Source: Acidilobaceae archaeon (lineage in GTDB: Archaea; Thermoproteota; Thermoprotei_A; Sulfolobales; Acidilobaceae). From it: a stretch of 64,000 nucleotides of DNA. Where the stretch lies: NCBI GenBank assembly GCA_027037535.1, contig JALVZQ010000005.1, positions 124,001-188,000 of the forward strand. The letters are read 5' to 3'. The position numbers and the translations under genes are program-made. The stretch's first letter is position 1. Each line of letters opens with the position of its first letter. Below, in pieces: positions 53,768-59,963 of the stretch. The notes below the pieces were generated by a model that saw only the letters and a program-made list of their open reading frames with translations, did no database searches and was not told the origin of the DNA.

Positions 53768-54268
53768 TTATATCACGGACTCCCAATACCTCTCCCTCAT
53801 CCCCTCCTCTACCTCTTCTATCTTCTTCCCCTCGAGGAGCATCTCCACACCCTCGGTGTCGACAGCTACAAAATACTTGAAACCGGTCTCCACAGATAAC
53901 CTCAACAACTCCTTATCACCAGTCCAAAGAGGAACACCAAGAAACATAGCCAAACCAACAAAGGGCCAGTCATCCGGATCCACATCTCTCACTAGCTCCT
54001 TGGCCTTCTCCCTCACCTGATCCGGTATTTCTCTTTCGTCCCGAACTATTAGATAGGGCTTTATGAGTATTCTGAAGATCTCATATATCAGCTCTGGACT
54101 CGTCCCGACATAGCGGGCTGCTTTTGGTAAGAGTTTCTCCACCTCCTCTATTATAGCCGCCGGAACCTGAAACTCTACGCTCTCCCTCATTATCAAGAAT
54201 AATTGTCTCAGTTTCCTTCCTCCTATGAGGATAGAGAAAAGAATGTTCGTGTCTACGACTAGCCTCAT
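53768..54268 (-). CDS. VapC-type PIN-domain toxin
   Basis: 166 residues: N-terminal LVVDTNILFSILIGG with the first catalytic Asp, Glu in the EEVEKLL helix, DVDPDDWPFVGLAMFLGVPLWTGDKELL with the later acids. It ends in about 60 residues almost identical to the VapCs at 55910 and 58232; 47 bases (53913-53959) are the same in all three. It probably cuts RNA. It overlaps its antitoxin by ATGA. Confidence 0.88.
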   Translation of the reverse strand: MRLVVDTNILFSILIGGRKLRQLFLIMRESVEFQVPAAIIEEVEKLLPKAARYVGTSPELIYEIFRILIKPYLIVRDEREIPDQVREKAKELVRDVDPDDWPFVGLAMFLGVPLWTGDKELLRLSVETGFKYFVAVDTEGVEMLLEGKKIEEVEEGMRERYWESVI

Positions 54269-54495
54269 TTTATCTTCTCCGCCGCTCCCCTCTTTGCCTC
54301 CTTCGCTAACTCATCCACGATCTTGTTAGGGGCCTCAGGAAGCTGGAGCCATCTATAGGTTAAGTAAAGCTCCCATACCTTCGTGCGGAGGGTTTCGATA
54401 AAGTCCTCGCCCAAGCCTTCCGGTACTTCTACCTCAATCGTTATCTTCTTTCTTGCCCCTGTTCTTACTCTTGTTTCAACCACAGTCTCCACCAT
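54265..54495 (-). CDS. VapB-like antitoxin
   Basis: 76 residues from MVETVVETRVRTGARKKITI; the longer frame to 54585 would pass through the promoter. TATA (centre about 54,521) is 26 bases before this ATG. The constant EVEVPEGL strand is followed by a copy-specific helical region. Its stop overlaps the toxin start by four bases, giving translational coupling. Confidence 0.82.
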   Translation of the reverse strand: MVETVVETRVRTGARKKITIEVEVPEGLGEDFIETLRTKVWELYLTYRWLQLPEAPNKIVDELAKEAKRGAAEKIK

Positions 54496-54559
54496 ACTAC
54501 TATCATATCTACTAACGTTTATATCCCGGGGCTCTTCCCCTGCCTGGAACGCTTTTATA

Positions 54560-54944
54560 TCAACACCTGAGTCCTTTTTCTTCAAGTAGCCTCTTCGTAT
54601 ACTCTACGGCTTTCTCTGCCATCCTCAAGGCTTCGGCCGCCTCATCATATGATATTGGAGGGGCCGGGTACCGCGTCTCAACTGCGTAATATGTTAGCGC
54701 GGGAAGGTCCTCTTCATAGGCCCATGAGACGTCCACCTTTGACCGGAGGAGAGATAACAACCGCGCTATGTTATGGGTCCTCGGCGGCTCGATCCGATAG
54801 GCTATCAAGAGGACCTTCAAGGCCTTCTCAGCCGCCTGCTGAGCATGGAAGGCAGACTCGTCTTAAAGATCCTCCCACCAGTAGTAATTTAGCTGCTTTG
54901 AGGTCGTTCCGGGCCTTTCCCAGCCATTCACACGCCAAGCTCAA
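54560..54944 (-). pseudogene. HEPN toxin 2, disrupted by a +1 frameshift
   Basis: The gene starts with TTG overlapping the MNT stop (TTGA): LSLACEWLGKARNDLKAAKL in one frame. Around 54,860-54,868 the frame shifts by one base and continues DESAFHAQQAAEKALKVLL, RTHNIARLLSLLRSK, then LTYYAVETRYPAPP to the end. The two halves together make a normal HEPN protein of about 128 residues. The MNT partner is intact. Confidence 0.75.
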
Positions 54945-55297
54945 ACAACTACCCCCTCCCGCTCCGCCGCGTACTCAAGGCTTCCCCAAAGACCCCTTCT
55001 CTCCCGCAGCCTTTCAGCGTCCATAATTATAACGTCCACATCGCCGCCAAGCAACTCGTAAAGTCTCATGTAGAGCTTAGACCAAAACCTCATCCTCGTC
55101 CTCCAGCCCACCTCTCCCCTCACAACGATGAGTATATCCCAGTCACTATCCTCCCGGGCATCTCCCCTCGCCCGGCTCCCAAAAAGAATAATCCTCTCAA
55201 CCGTTACGCCGAGACCCCCAGCCTCCTCCAAGACGACCCGCCTAATAAGATCCAAAATCTCCCTATCCACACCAACCTTAACCATCGACTCCCCCAT
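54941..55297 (-). CDS. MNT-type nucleotidyltransferase antitoxin 2
   Basis: 118 residues with ILFGSRARGDAREDSDWDILIVV. Shared N-terminus (MGESMVKVGVDREILDLIRR), copy-specific C-terminus. The upstream TATA is weak (TAATAAA, centre about 55,323) but at the usual 26-base distance. The C-terminal codons overlap the HEPN 2 start. Confidence 0.88.
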   Translation of the reverse strand: MGESMVKVGVDREILDLIRRVVLEEAGGLGVTVERIILFGSRARGDAREDSDWDILIVVRGEVGWRTRMRFWSKLYMRLYELLGGDVDVIIMDAERLRERRGLWGSLEYAAEREGVVV

Positions 55298-55323
55298 ACA
55301 AGAATAATGTCGCCGAGTGTTTA

Positions 55324-55728
55324 TTATGGTTCCTTGAACGGATTCTCTACTCTCAGCACGCCTCTATACGGTCTCCCATCCTCCGTCACAATAACCTCTA
55401 CTCCATTATTCAGATAGGTGTAGGCAAGCAGCCTGTCCCAGAAGTAGCGTTTCGGGGAACCAGATGCTTGGAGTACCTCAGCATGCGTGTAATAAACAAT
55501 CGGAACCCTTTTTGAAAGGGATAGGATTAGGAGCTGGGCTAACGGGGTAGCAGACGGGTTCTTTCTCTTGACAACGTAGAGAGTCTCCGCGAGAACCTGG
55601 GCCGAGATCCGATAATTCTCCGGGCTCTTGAGGATCTTCTCCACCACCTCCACTGCCCTCTCATGCTTCCAACCAGCCCCACTATCCAGCGCATAGATAA
55701 GAACGTTAGTATCTACTCCTCTTATCAT
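55324..55728 (-). CDS. VapC-type PIN-domain toxin (distinct subfamily)
   Basis: 134 residues: MIRGVDTNVLIYALDS, then AETLYVVKRKN, the acidic FWDRLLAYTYLNNGVEVIVTEDGRPYRGV. It lacks the VPLWTGDKELL-type C-terminus of the other VapCs and so represents another PIN subfamily. Its start overlaps the antitoxin end by 23 bases. Confidence 0.87.
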   Translation of the reverse strand: MIRGVDTNVLIYALDSGAGWKHERAVEVVEKILKSPENYRISAQVLAETLYVVKRKNPSATPLAQLLILSLSKRVPIVYYTHAEVLQASGSPKRYFWDRLLAYTYLNNGVEVIVTEDGRPYRGVLRVENPFKEP

Positions 55729-55885
55729 AGATCTTCGTCCTCCTCAGGTCCTTCTTGTCCACGTGAAGAGGAACCCCCTTCCTGAGGAGCTCCAGCAACC
55801 TATCGACTTCTATATCCGCCCCCTTTCCAACGGGCACCTCCACCTCGATCGTTATCTTCTTAGTCCTTGCCACAGTCCCCACCAT
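55706..55885 (-). CDS. VapB-like antitoxin, 59 residues
   Basis: A short gene: MVGTVARTKKITIEVEVPVG, then DIEVDRLLELLRKG and a basic C-terminus (KDLRRTKIYDKRSRY). TATA (TATAAG, centre about 55,912) is 26 bases before the ATG, so leaderless. It ends inside the following VapC. The constant strand is present; the rest is copy-specific, matching the different VapC subfamily it is paired with. Confidence 0.82.
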   Translation of the reverse strand: MVGTVARTKKITIEVEVPVGKGADIEVDRLLELLRKGVPLHVDKKDLRRTKIYDKRSRY

Positions 55886-55909
55886 GAAGAAGTATCTGTT
55901 AGGGAATGC

Positions 55910-56410
55910 TTATATCCCCCTTACCCAACCATACTTCTCCCTCATCCCCTCCTCTACCTCTTCTATCTTCTTCCCCTCTAACAACATCTCCACACCCTCG
56001 GTGTCGACAGCTACAAAGTGTTCAAACCCAGTCCCAACCGACAACACCAACAACTCCTTATCACCAGTCCAAAGAGGAACACCAAGAAACATAGCCAAAC
56101 CAACGAAAGGTGCATCGGCGATATCCACTTCTGCTAAGAGTTGCTCTGCGAGAGCAAGCATCTCTCGATACTCTTCCCTTTCATGTAACTCTATGGTCTC
56201 GGAGACGAAGGTATCTATGGCTTCGTGTAGTTCTTCCCGTGGAAGCCTTATATACCTCTGCAGCTTAGGGGCGAGTCTGTGGAGTTCCTCGTATAGCTCC
56301 TGTGGCGCGTGCAGTTTTATGCCTTCGCCGAGCAGGACGATCTTTCTTATTTTGCCCTTTTTCAGGAGCGCGGAGAAAATGATGTTGGTGTCCGCTACCA
56401 GGTCCAGCAT
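55910..56410 (-). CDS. VapC-type PIN-domain toxin
   Basis: 166 residues: LVADTNIIFSALLKKG, a central helical region, then AEVDIADAPFVGLAMFLGVPLWTGDKELL and the constant C-terminus. The N-terminal two-thirds differ strongly from the VapC at 53768 while the C-terminal third is nearly identical. The first base overlaps the antitoxin stop. Confidence 0.88.
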   Translation of the reverse strand: MLDLVADTNIIFSALLKKGKIRKIVLLGEGIKLHAPQELYEELHRLAPKLQRYIRLPREELHEAIDTFVSETIELHEREEYREMLALAEQLLAEVDIADAPFVGLAMFLGVPLWTGDKELLVLSVGTGFEHFVAVDTEGVEMLLEGKKIEEVEEGMREKYGWVRGI

Positions 56411-56637
56411 CAGGGCTCCTCCTTGATCCTCCTGTATATGTTTCTCTTAGCCTCCCGTGCCAGTTCTTCCAGCTCCCTTTCGGCGGGCTCCCTCTCCTGG
56501 GACTTCTCCAGTATGAGGTAGAGGACTGCTCTTTTTGCTCCTGAGCGGGCTGCTCTCTCGGCCTCCTCTGGAGGCAGCCAGGAGGGGACCTCTATCTCTA
56601 CGTTCAACCTCCTCGTTTCAGCCACAGTCTCCACCAT
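56410..56637 (-). CDS. VapB-like antitoxin
   Basis: 75 residues: MVETVAETRRLNVEIEVPSW, then a Glu/Arg-rich helical C-terminus. TATA (centre about 56,663) is 26 bases before the ATG. The strand LNVEIEVPSWL is a diverged form of KKITIEVEVPEGL. Confidence 0.82.
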   Translation of the reverse strand: MVETVAETRRLNVEIEVPSWLPPEEAERAARSGAKRAVLYLILEKSQEREPAERELEELAREAKRNIYRRIKEEP

Positions 56638-56700
56638 ACTACTATCATAGTTACCAACGTTTATATCATGGCCTCTCTCCCTGCCTGGGACACTTTTATA

Positions 56701-56808
56701 TCAACACAGGAGCCCGCTCCTCACCAGCTCCCTGGCCTCCTCGTCACTGGCGGTGGGTGGTACGATGAGGGGGCGGACCCTGCTGTTGTAGCCGTGGGCG
56801 AAACTCAA
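56701..56808 (-). CDS. 35-codon ORF related to the giant protein N-terminus, copy A
   Basis: Starts with TTG overlapping the HEPN 3 stop. The core YNSRVRPLIVPPTASDEEA followed by RELV and a final LLC matches the giant protein near the right edge (YNARVHPVIVPPNAGDREA and DLVESALLSC). The second copy at 58997 has the same length and 30 of 35 residues identical. It may be a small coupled protein or a remnant left by recombination with the giant gene. Confidence 0.4.
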   Translation of the reverse strand: MSFAHGYNSRVRPLIVPPTASDEEARELVRSGLLC

Positions 56809-57184
56809 CAATTCACCCCCAGACGAGACAACTGGTTCTTGGCCCAATCCACCACCCTTCGTGCAGTCTCCAGAGCCTCCAATGCCTCCTCCTCGCTCGG
56901 CTCGTCTTCGAAGTCCGGGTACCTCGCCTCCACCGCGTAGTCCGTGAGCCTTGACGCCTCCATTACGGGCCCCACATCTACTTCCTTCCCCCGTAGAAGC
57001 ATTAAGAGGTGCTCTATGATATGCGTCTTGGGTGGCTGGACCCCTACAGCTGGTAAAACTGCTTTCAAGGCCTTCTCAGCTGCTTGTTGGCTGTGGAAGA
57101 CGCTCGCCCAGGTTATCCTATTGACCACGCCTCCGCCACGACAAGGTCTTCCCGAGCCTTCTTCAACCACATACAGGGAATCAA
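56805..57184 (-). pseudogene. HEPN toxin 3, disrupted by a frameshift
   Basis: The N-terminal part, from a TTG overlapping the MNT stop, reads LIPCMWLKKAREDLVVAEAW and stops after SIG. The rest, in another frame, reads TWASVFHSQQAAEKALKAVL and then KTHIIEHLLMLLRGKEVD, LTDYAVEARYPDFED and QLSRLGVNC. The break (about 57,113-57,125) is close to the site broken in HEPN 2 but shifts in the other direction. A GTG- or ATG-started remnant protein would lack the first helix. Confidence 0.7.
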
Positions 57185-57537
57185 ACCATTACTCCCTCCC
57201 TCTTCACAGCATAGTAAAGGTGGCCGACAGCATCCTGGTAGCTCCTCCACCTCTCCTCCGACGCCACCACAACATCCACAGGGGCCTTCAACAACTCCAC
57301 CGCCCTCCACCGTACGCGACGAGACAACTCCCTCCTAAGCCTCCTCTCCACCTCTCCCCTCACAACGACGAGTATATCCCAGTCACTATCCTCCCGGGCA
57401 TCTCCCCTCGCCCGGCTCCCAAAGAGAATAATCCTCTCAACCCCAATCCCGAGCCTGCTCGCTTCCTCTAGAATAATTTGCCTGATGAGATCCAAGACCT
57501 CCCTATCAACACCAGCCTTAACCACCGATCTCCCCAT
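57181..57537 (-). CDS. MNT-type nucleotidyltransferase antitoxin 3
   Basis: 118 residues, MGRSVVKAGVDREVLDLIRQ, ILFGSRARGDAREDSDWDIL and a copy-specific C-terminus with DVVVASEERWRSYQDA. TATA (centre about 57,563) is 26 bases before the ATG. Its reading frame is intact although HEPN 3 is not. Confidence 0.88.
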   Translation of the reverse strand: MGRSVVKAGVDREVLDLIRQIILEEASRLGIGVERIILFGSRARGDAREDSDWDILVVVRGEVERRLRRELSRRVRWRAVELLKAPVDVVVASEERWRSYQDAVGHLYYAVKREGVMV

Positions 57538-57560
57538 ACAAGAATAATGTCGCCGAGTGT

Positions 57561-58022
57561 TTATATCCCAAGTCGCTTGAACAAGTCTGCCGGTGATAAC
57601 ACCGTTATTCCCATACTTTCAAGCTCGCTGGTCAAGTAGTCCTTCTTGTTATAGGTTAGTATGATAACGTCGCTGAACATCGTGAGCAGATAGAGCGCCA
57701 GCGCGACGTAGGGACTGTCTCTGGCGTCCCGGACCAGTTTCACCGCCTTCTTCATAAACTTCTTATAACGATCTTCCTCCACTACTCTGAACACCGAGAT
57801 TAATGCTCTGAGAACCCCCTCCAACCTATCCCCGGGAATCCCCTTCCTCTCCGAGATCTCCATTATTTTGGGTCGAACCTCTTGGGTGAGGTATCTCGGT
57901 ATAAATAGCTCCGTCCCGGGGTCGAGCAGGAGTGTGAGGAGCAGTCTGTGAGTCGGTCCACCGGGTCTTATCGCTGAAGAGAGGAGCACGTTGGCATCGA
58001 TCACGACTGCAGTCTTCCCCAT
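57561..58022 (-). CDS. VapC-type PIN-domain toxin
   Basis: 153 residues: AVVIDANVLLSSAIRPGG, the helix TQEVRPKIMEISERKG, DARDSPYVALALYLLTMFSDVIILTYNKKDY. PIN acids are in place. The C-terminus (SPADLFKRLG) differs from the VPLWTGDK group, and is closer to the broken VapC at 51713 (IILTWNKKDYD). It overlaps the antitoxin by 22 bases. Confidence 0.87.
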   Translation of the reverse strand: MGKTAVVIDANVLLSSAIRPGGPTHRLLLTLLLDPGTELFIPRYLTQEVRPKIMEISERKGIPGDRLEGVLRALISVFRVVEEDRYKKFMKKAVKLVRDARDSPYVALALYLLTMFSDVIILTYNKKDYLTSELESMGITVLSPADLFKRLGI

Positions 58023-58207
58023 AGAGCCTCCTCCATCGCCTCGGCCAGCTCCTTGGCGTCCTCCTCAGTGAGCAATTTAGACAGCTCCCGGGAGGCAAGC
58101 AAGAACACGACTGCCTTGTACGCTCTCTTCAAGAACTCTTCACTAATGCCCTCTGGCACTTCTACCTCTATGGTTATCTTCTTCGTCCTTGTCACTGCCC
58201 CCACCAT
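58001..58207 (-). CDS. VapB-like antitoxin
   Basis: 68 residues from MVGAVTRTKKITIEVEVPEG, then a helical C-terminus ending EALWGRLQS. TATA (centre about 58,233) is 26 bases before this ATG; the frame extending to 58228 would lie within the promoter. The 3' end overlaps the toxin start. Confidence 0.82.
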   Translation of the reverse strand: MVGAVTRTKKITIEVEVPEGISEEFLKRAYKAVVFLLASRELSKLLTEEDAKELAEAMEEALWGRLQS

Positions 58208-58231
58208 ATCTACTATCATAGTTATCAACGT

Positions 58232-58726
58232 TTATATCACGGACTCCCCATACTTCTCCCTCATCCTCCCCTTCACTTCTCTTAGACTCTTCCCCTCGAG
58301 GAGCATCTCCACACCCTCGGCGTCGACAGCTACAAAGTGTTTAAACCCAGTCCCAACCGACAACTCTATTATCCCTTTATCACCAGTCCAAAGAGGAACA
58401 CCAAGAAACATAGCCAAACCAACAAAGGGCGCATCCTTCGGGTCTACGTCCTTGAGTAGCGTGTATGCTTTCTTGGCCGATTCAAGGTAATCTTTCCGAG
58501 GCACGATGGTAACGATATGGGAAAGTATAGTCTCCCTTACCATTCTTACCTCAGCGGGAGAAAGCTTGGTGTACCTTAGTATCTTTGGTTCAAGGATCTC
58601 CAGCTCCAGAGCGAGTTCCTCTGGAGCATAGAGGTCGAGAGAAGACCGGAAGAGAATCTCCCTTATTCTGCCAGGCTTTATAATGGCCGAGAAAACTATG
58701 TTTGTGTCAACCACCAGCGTAAGCAT
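58232..58726 (-). CDS. VapC-type PIN-domain toxin
   Basis: 164 residues: LVVDTNIVFSAIIKPG, helix LALELEILEPKILRY, KDVDPKDAPFVGLAMFLGVPLWTGDKG and the constant C-terminus with FVAVDAEGVEMLLEG. Shares the 47-base identical block with the VapCs at 53768 and 55910. It overlaps the antitoxin by 20 bases. Confidence 0.88.
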   Translation of the reverse strand: MLTLVVDTNIVFSAIIKPGRIREILFRSSLDLYAPEELALELEILEPKILRYTKLSPAEVRMVRETILSHIVTIVPRKDYLESAKKAYTLLKDVDPKDAPFVGLAMFLGVPLWTGDKGIIELSVGTGFKHFVAVDAEGVEMLLEGKSLREVKGRMREKYGESVI

Positions 58727-58937
58727 GCTTTACCCGCTCCCACACCCTGGCCTTGGCTTCTTCCACTGCCCTAGTCAGCTCTTCCTCATCTACCTTGCCC
58801 GACGCCTTCGCTTGTAGCAGAGCGTAGGCCACGAGCCTTCTAACGAATTCTTCGGCCATGCCCCCCAGCCACTCCAGTCCTTCTGGCACTTCCACCTCTA
58901 TGGTTATCTTCTTAGTCCTTGTCACTGCCCCCACCAT
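58707..58937 (-). CDS. VapB-like antitoxin
   Basis: 76 residues from MVGAVTRTKKITIEVEVPEG, then EWLGGMAEEFVRRLVAYALL and an alanine-rich helix. The first 20 residues are identical to the antitoxin at 58001; the rest is unrelated. TATA (centre about 58,963) is 26 bases before the ATG. Confidence 0.82.
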   Translation of the reverse strand: MVGAVTRTKKITIEVEVPEGLEWLGGMAEEFVRRLVAYALLQAKASGKVDEEELTRAVEEAKARVWERVKHAYAGG

Positions 58938-58996
58938 ATCTACTATCTTACCTCCCAACGTTTATATCCCGGCCCCCTGCCTGGGACACTTTTATA

Positions 58997-59104
58997 TCAA
59001 CACAGGAGCCTGCTCCCCACCAGCTCCCTGGCCTCCTCGTCACTGGCGGTGGGTGGTACGATGAGGGGGTGGACTTTGCTGTTGTAGTCGTGGGCGAGAC
59101 TCAA
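58997..59104 (-). CDS. 35-codon ORF related to the giant protein N-terminus, copy B
   Basis: TTG start overlapping the HEPN 4 stop; LSLAHDYNSKVHPLIVPPTA then SDEEARELVGSRLLC. It is 30/35 identical to copy A at 56701 and similar to the start of the giant protein. Translational coupling to HEPN through the overlapping TTGA is possible. Confidence 0.4.
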   Translation of the reverse strand: MSLAHDYNSKVHPLIVPPTASDEEARELVGSRLLC

Positions 59105-59493
59105 CAATTCACCCCCAAGCGAGACAGATGTTGCTTCACCCAGTCGACTACCTTGTTTGCCTTATCCAAAGCGTACTCCGCCTCCTCCCTTATTATGGGA
59201 GGGCCCGGATACCTGGGTTCCACGGCATAATAAGTCAACTCCTCCGCATCTATTCCCCTCAGATAAGAGACATCCGTCTTCCTACCTAACAGATCAATCA
59301 GCTCCCATAAATCATGAGTCCTCGGAGCAGGAACACCGTATGCTACAAGAAGAGCCTTCAAGGCCTTCTCAGCCGCCTGTTGAGCATGGAAGGCCGCAAG
59401 CCCCGGATCCACCCCAATATCCATAGCAGCCTCAGCAAGCCTAAGATCGTCCAACGCCTTCCGTAGCCATCTACAAGCAAGTGGCTCAGGCAT
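59101..59493 (-). CDS. HEPN toxin 4 (only intact copy)
   Basis: 130 residues from MPEPLACRWLRKALDDLRLA; a longer start at 59523 is possible. Central AAFHAQQAAEKALKALLVAYG, PRTHDLWELIDLLG, LTYYAVEPRYPGPP and the end HLSRLGVNC. HEPN proteins of MNT-HEPN pairs are RNase toxins. Its start lies eight bases inside the MNT gene. Confidence 0.85.
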   Translation of the reverse strand: MPEPLACRWLRKALDDLRLAEAAMDIGVDPGLAAFHAQQAAEKALKALLVAYGVPAPRTHDLWELIDLLGRKTDVSYLRGIDAEELTYYAVEPRYPGPPIIREEAEYALDKANKVVDWVKQHLSRLGVNC

Positions 59494-59842
59494 GCACCCC
59501 TTCACCCGTGATGACCGATTCAAAGGAAACCCGCTCTCCCACCATCATCCTATAGTACTGCTCCGGTTCGATGATCAAGTCCAAGGGCTTACCCAGCAAC
59601 GGGCGAAGACGCCTATAGACGTTCCTCCAGAACCTCATCCTCGTCCTCCAGCCCACCTCTCCCCTCACAACGATGAGTATATCCCAGTCGCTGTCCTCCC
59701 GATAATCTCCCCGGGCCCGGCTCCCAAAGAGAATAATCCTCTCAACCCCAATCCCGAGCCTGCTCGCTTCCTCCAGAATAATTTGCCTAATGAGATCCAA
59801 GACCTCCCTATCAACACTAGCCCCGGCCATCGACTTCCCCAT
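59486..59842 (-). CDS. MNT-type nucleotidyltransferase antitoxin 4
   Basis: 118 residues: MGKSMAGASVDREVLDLIRQ, ILFGSRARGDYREDSDWDIL, a C-terminal part with GWRTRMRFWRNVYRRLRPLL related to MNT 2. TATA (59865-59870) centred 25 bases before the ATG. This is the only pair with both members intact. Confidence 0.88.
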   Translation of the reverse strand: MGKSMAGASVDREVLDLIRQIILEEASRLGIGVERIILFGSRARGDYREDSDWDILIVVRGEVGWRTRMRFWRNVYRRLRPLLGKPLDLIIEPEQYYRMMVGERVSFESVITGEGVHA

Positions 59843-59864
59843 ACAAGAATAATGTCGCCGAGTG

Positions 59865-59870
59865 TTTATA
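59865..59870 (-). promoter_or_regulatory. Leaderless TA promoter (type example of eleven)
   Basis: TATAAA followed by about 26 bases and then the first codon. The same ATATAAAC-like box at the same distance precedes the TA operons starting at 51398, 52978, 53744, 54495, 55297 (weaker), 55885, 56637, 57537, 58207 and 58937. Since archaeal transcription starts 24-26 bases after the TATA centre, these mRNAs should begin at or next to the start codon. Each TA pair therefore has an independent promoter despite the tandem arrangement. Confidence 0.7.
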
Positions 59871-59939
59871 TCCCGGGCCCCTGCCTGGAACGTTTTTATA
59901 CATCCTCTGCAGAAATATTAATGCAGGAGGTGTGGGATG

Positions 59940-59963
59940 ATGGGTGACTATGACCAGGTTTAA
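59940..59963 (+). CDS. Mini-ORF copy 5, peptide MGDYDQV
   Basis: Seven codons and TAA. Promoter CCTGGAACGTTTTTATAC, leader CAGAAATATTAATGCA, GGAGGTG (59926-59932) seven bases before the ATG. Its stop overlaps in antisense the stop of the giant gene (59960-59962). A T/C-rich stretch follows. It is divergent from MNT 4. Confidence 0.5.
   Translation: MGDYDQV

Larger units (their letters stand above)
53169..59842 (-). repeat. Tandem composite TA units (MNT-HEPN plus VapBC)
   Basis: MNT genes start at 59842, 57537, 55297 and 53744, each followed by a HEPN gene or remnant and then by one or two VapBC operons. The first two units (59842-57538 and 57537-55298) have the same order, MNT-HEPN-VapBC-VapBC, and nearly the same size (2,305 and 2,240 bases). 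The third (55297-53745) has one VapBC. The arrangement and the shared borders point to duplication of a composite unit followed by divergence. Confidence 0.65.

Noticed and set aside
54560-57184. Programmed frameshifting as the explanation for HEPN 2 and HEPN 3
   Set aside because: Both breaks are at nearly the same place, but one needs +1 and the other -1 (or +2), with no shared slippery sequence, and HEPN 4 is read without any shift. Independent mutations fit better.
54441-59870. CRISPR-like array suggested by repeated blocks spaced through the island
   Set aside because: The repeated blocks are promoters and coding ends of TA genes, 250-1,000 bases apart and unequal. There are no 24-37 base repeats with uniform spacers and no cas genes.
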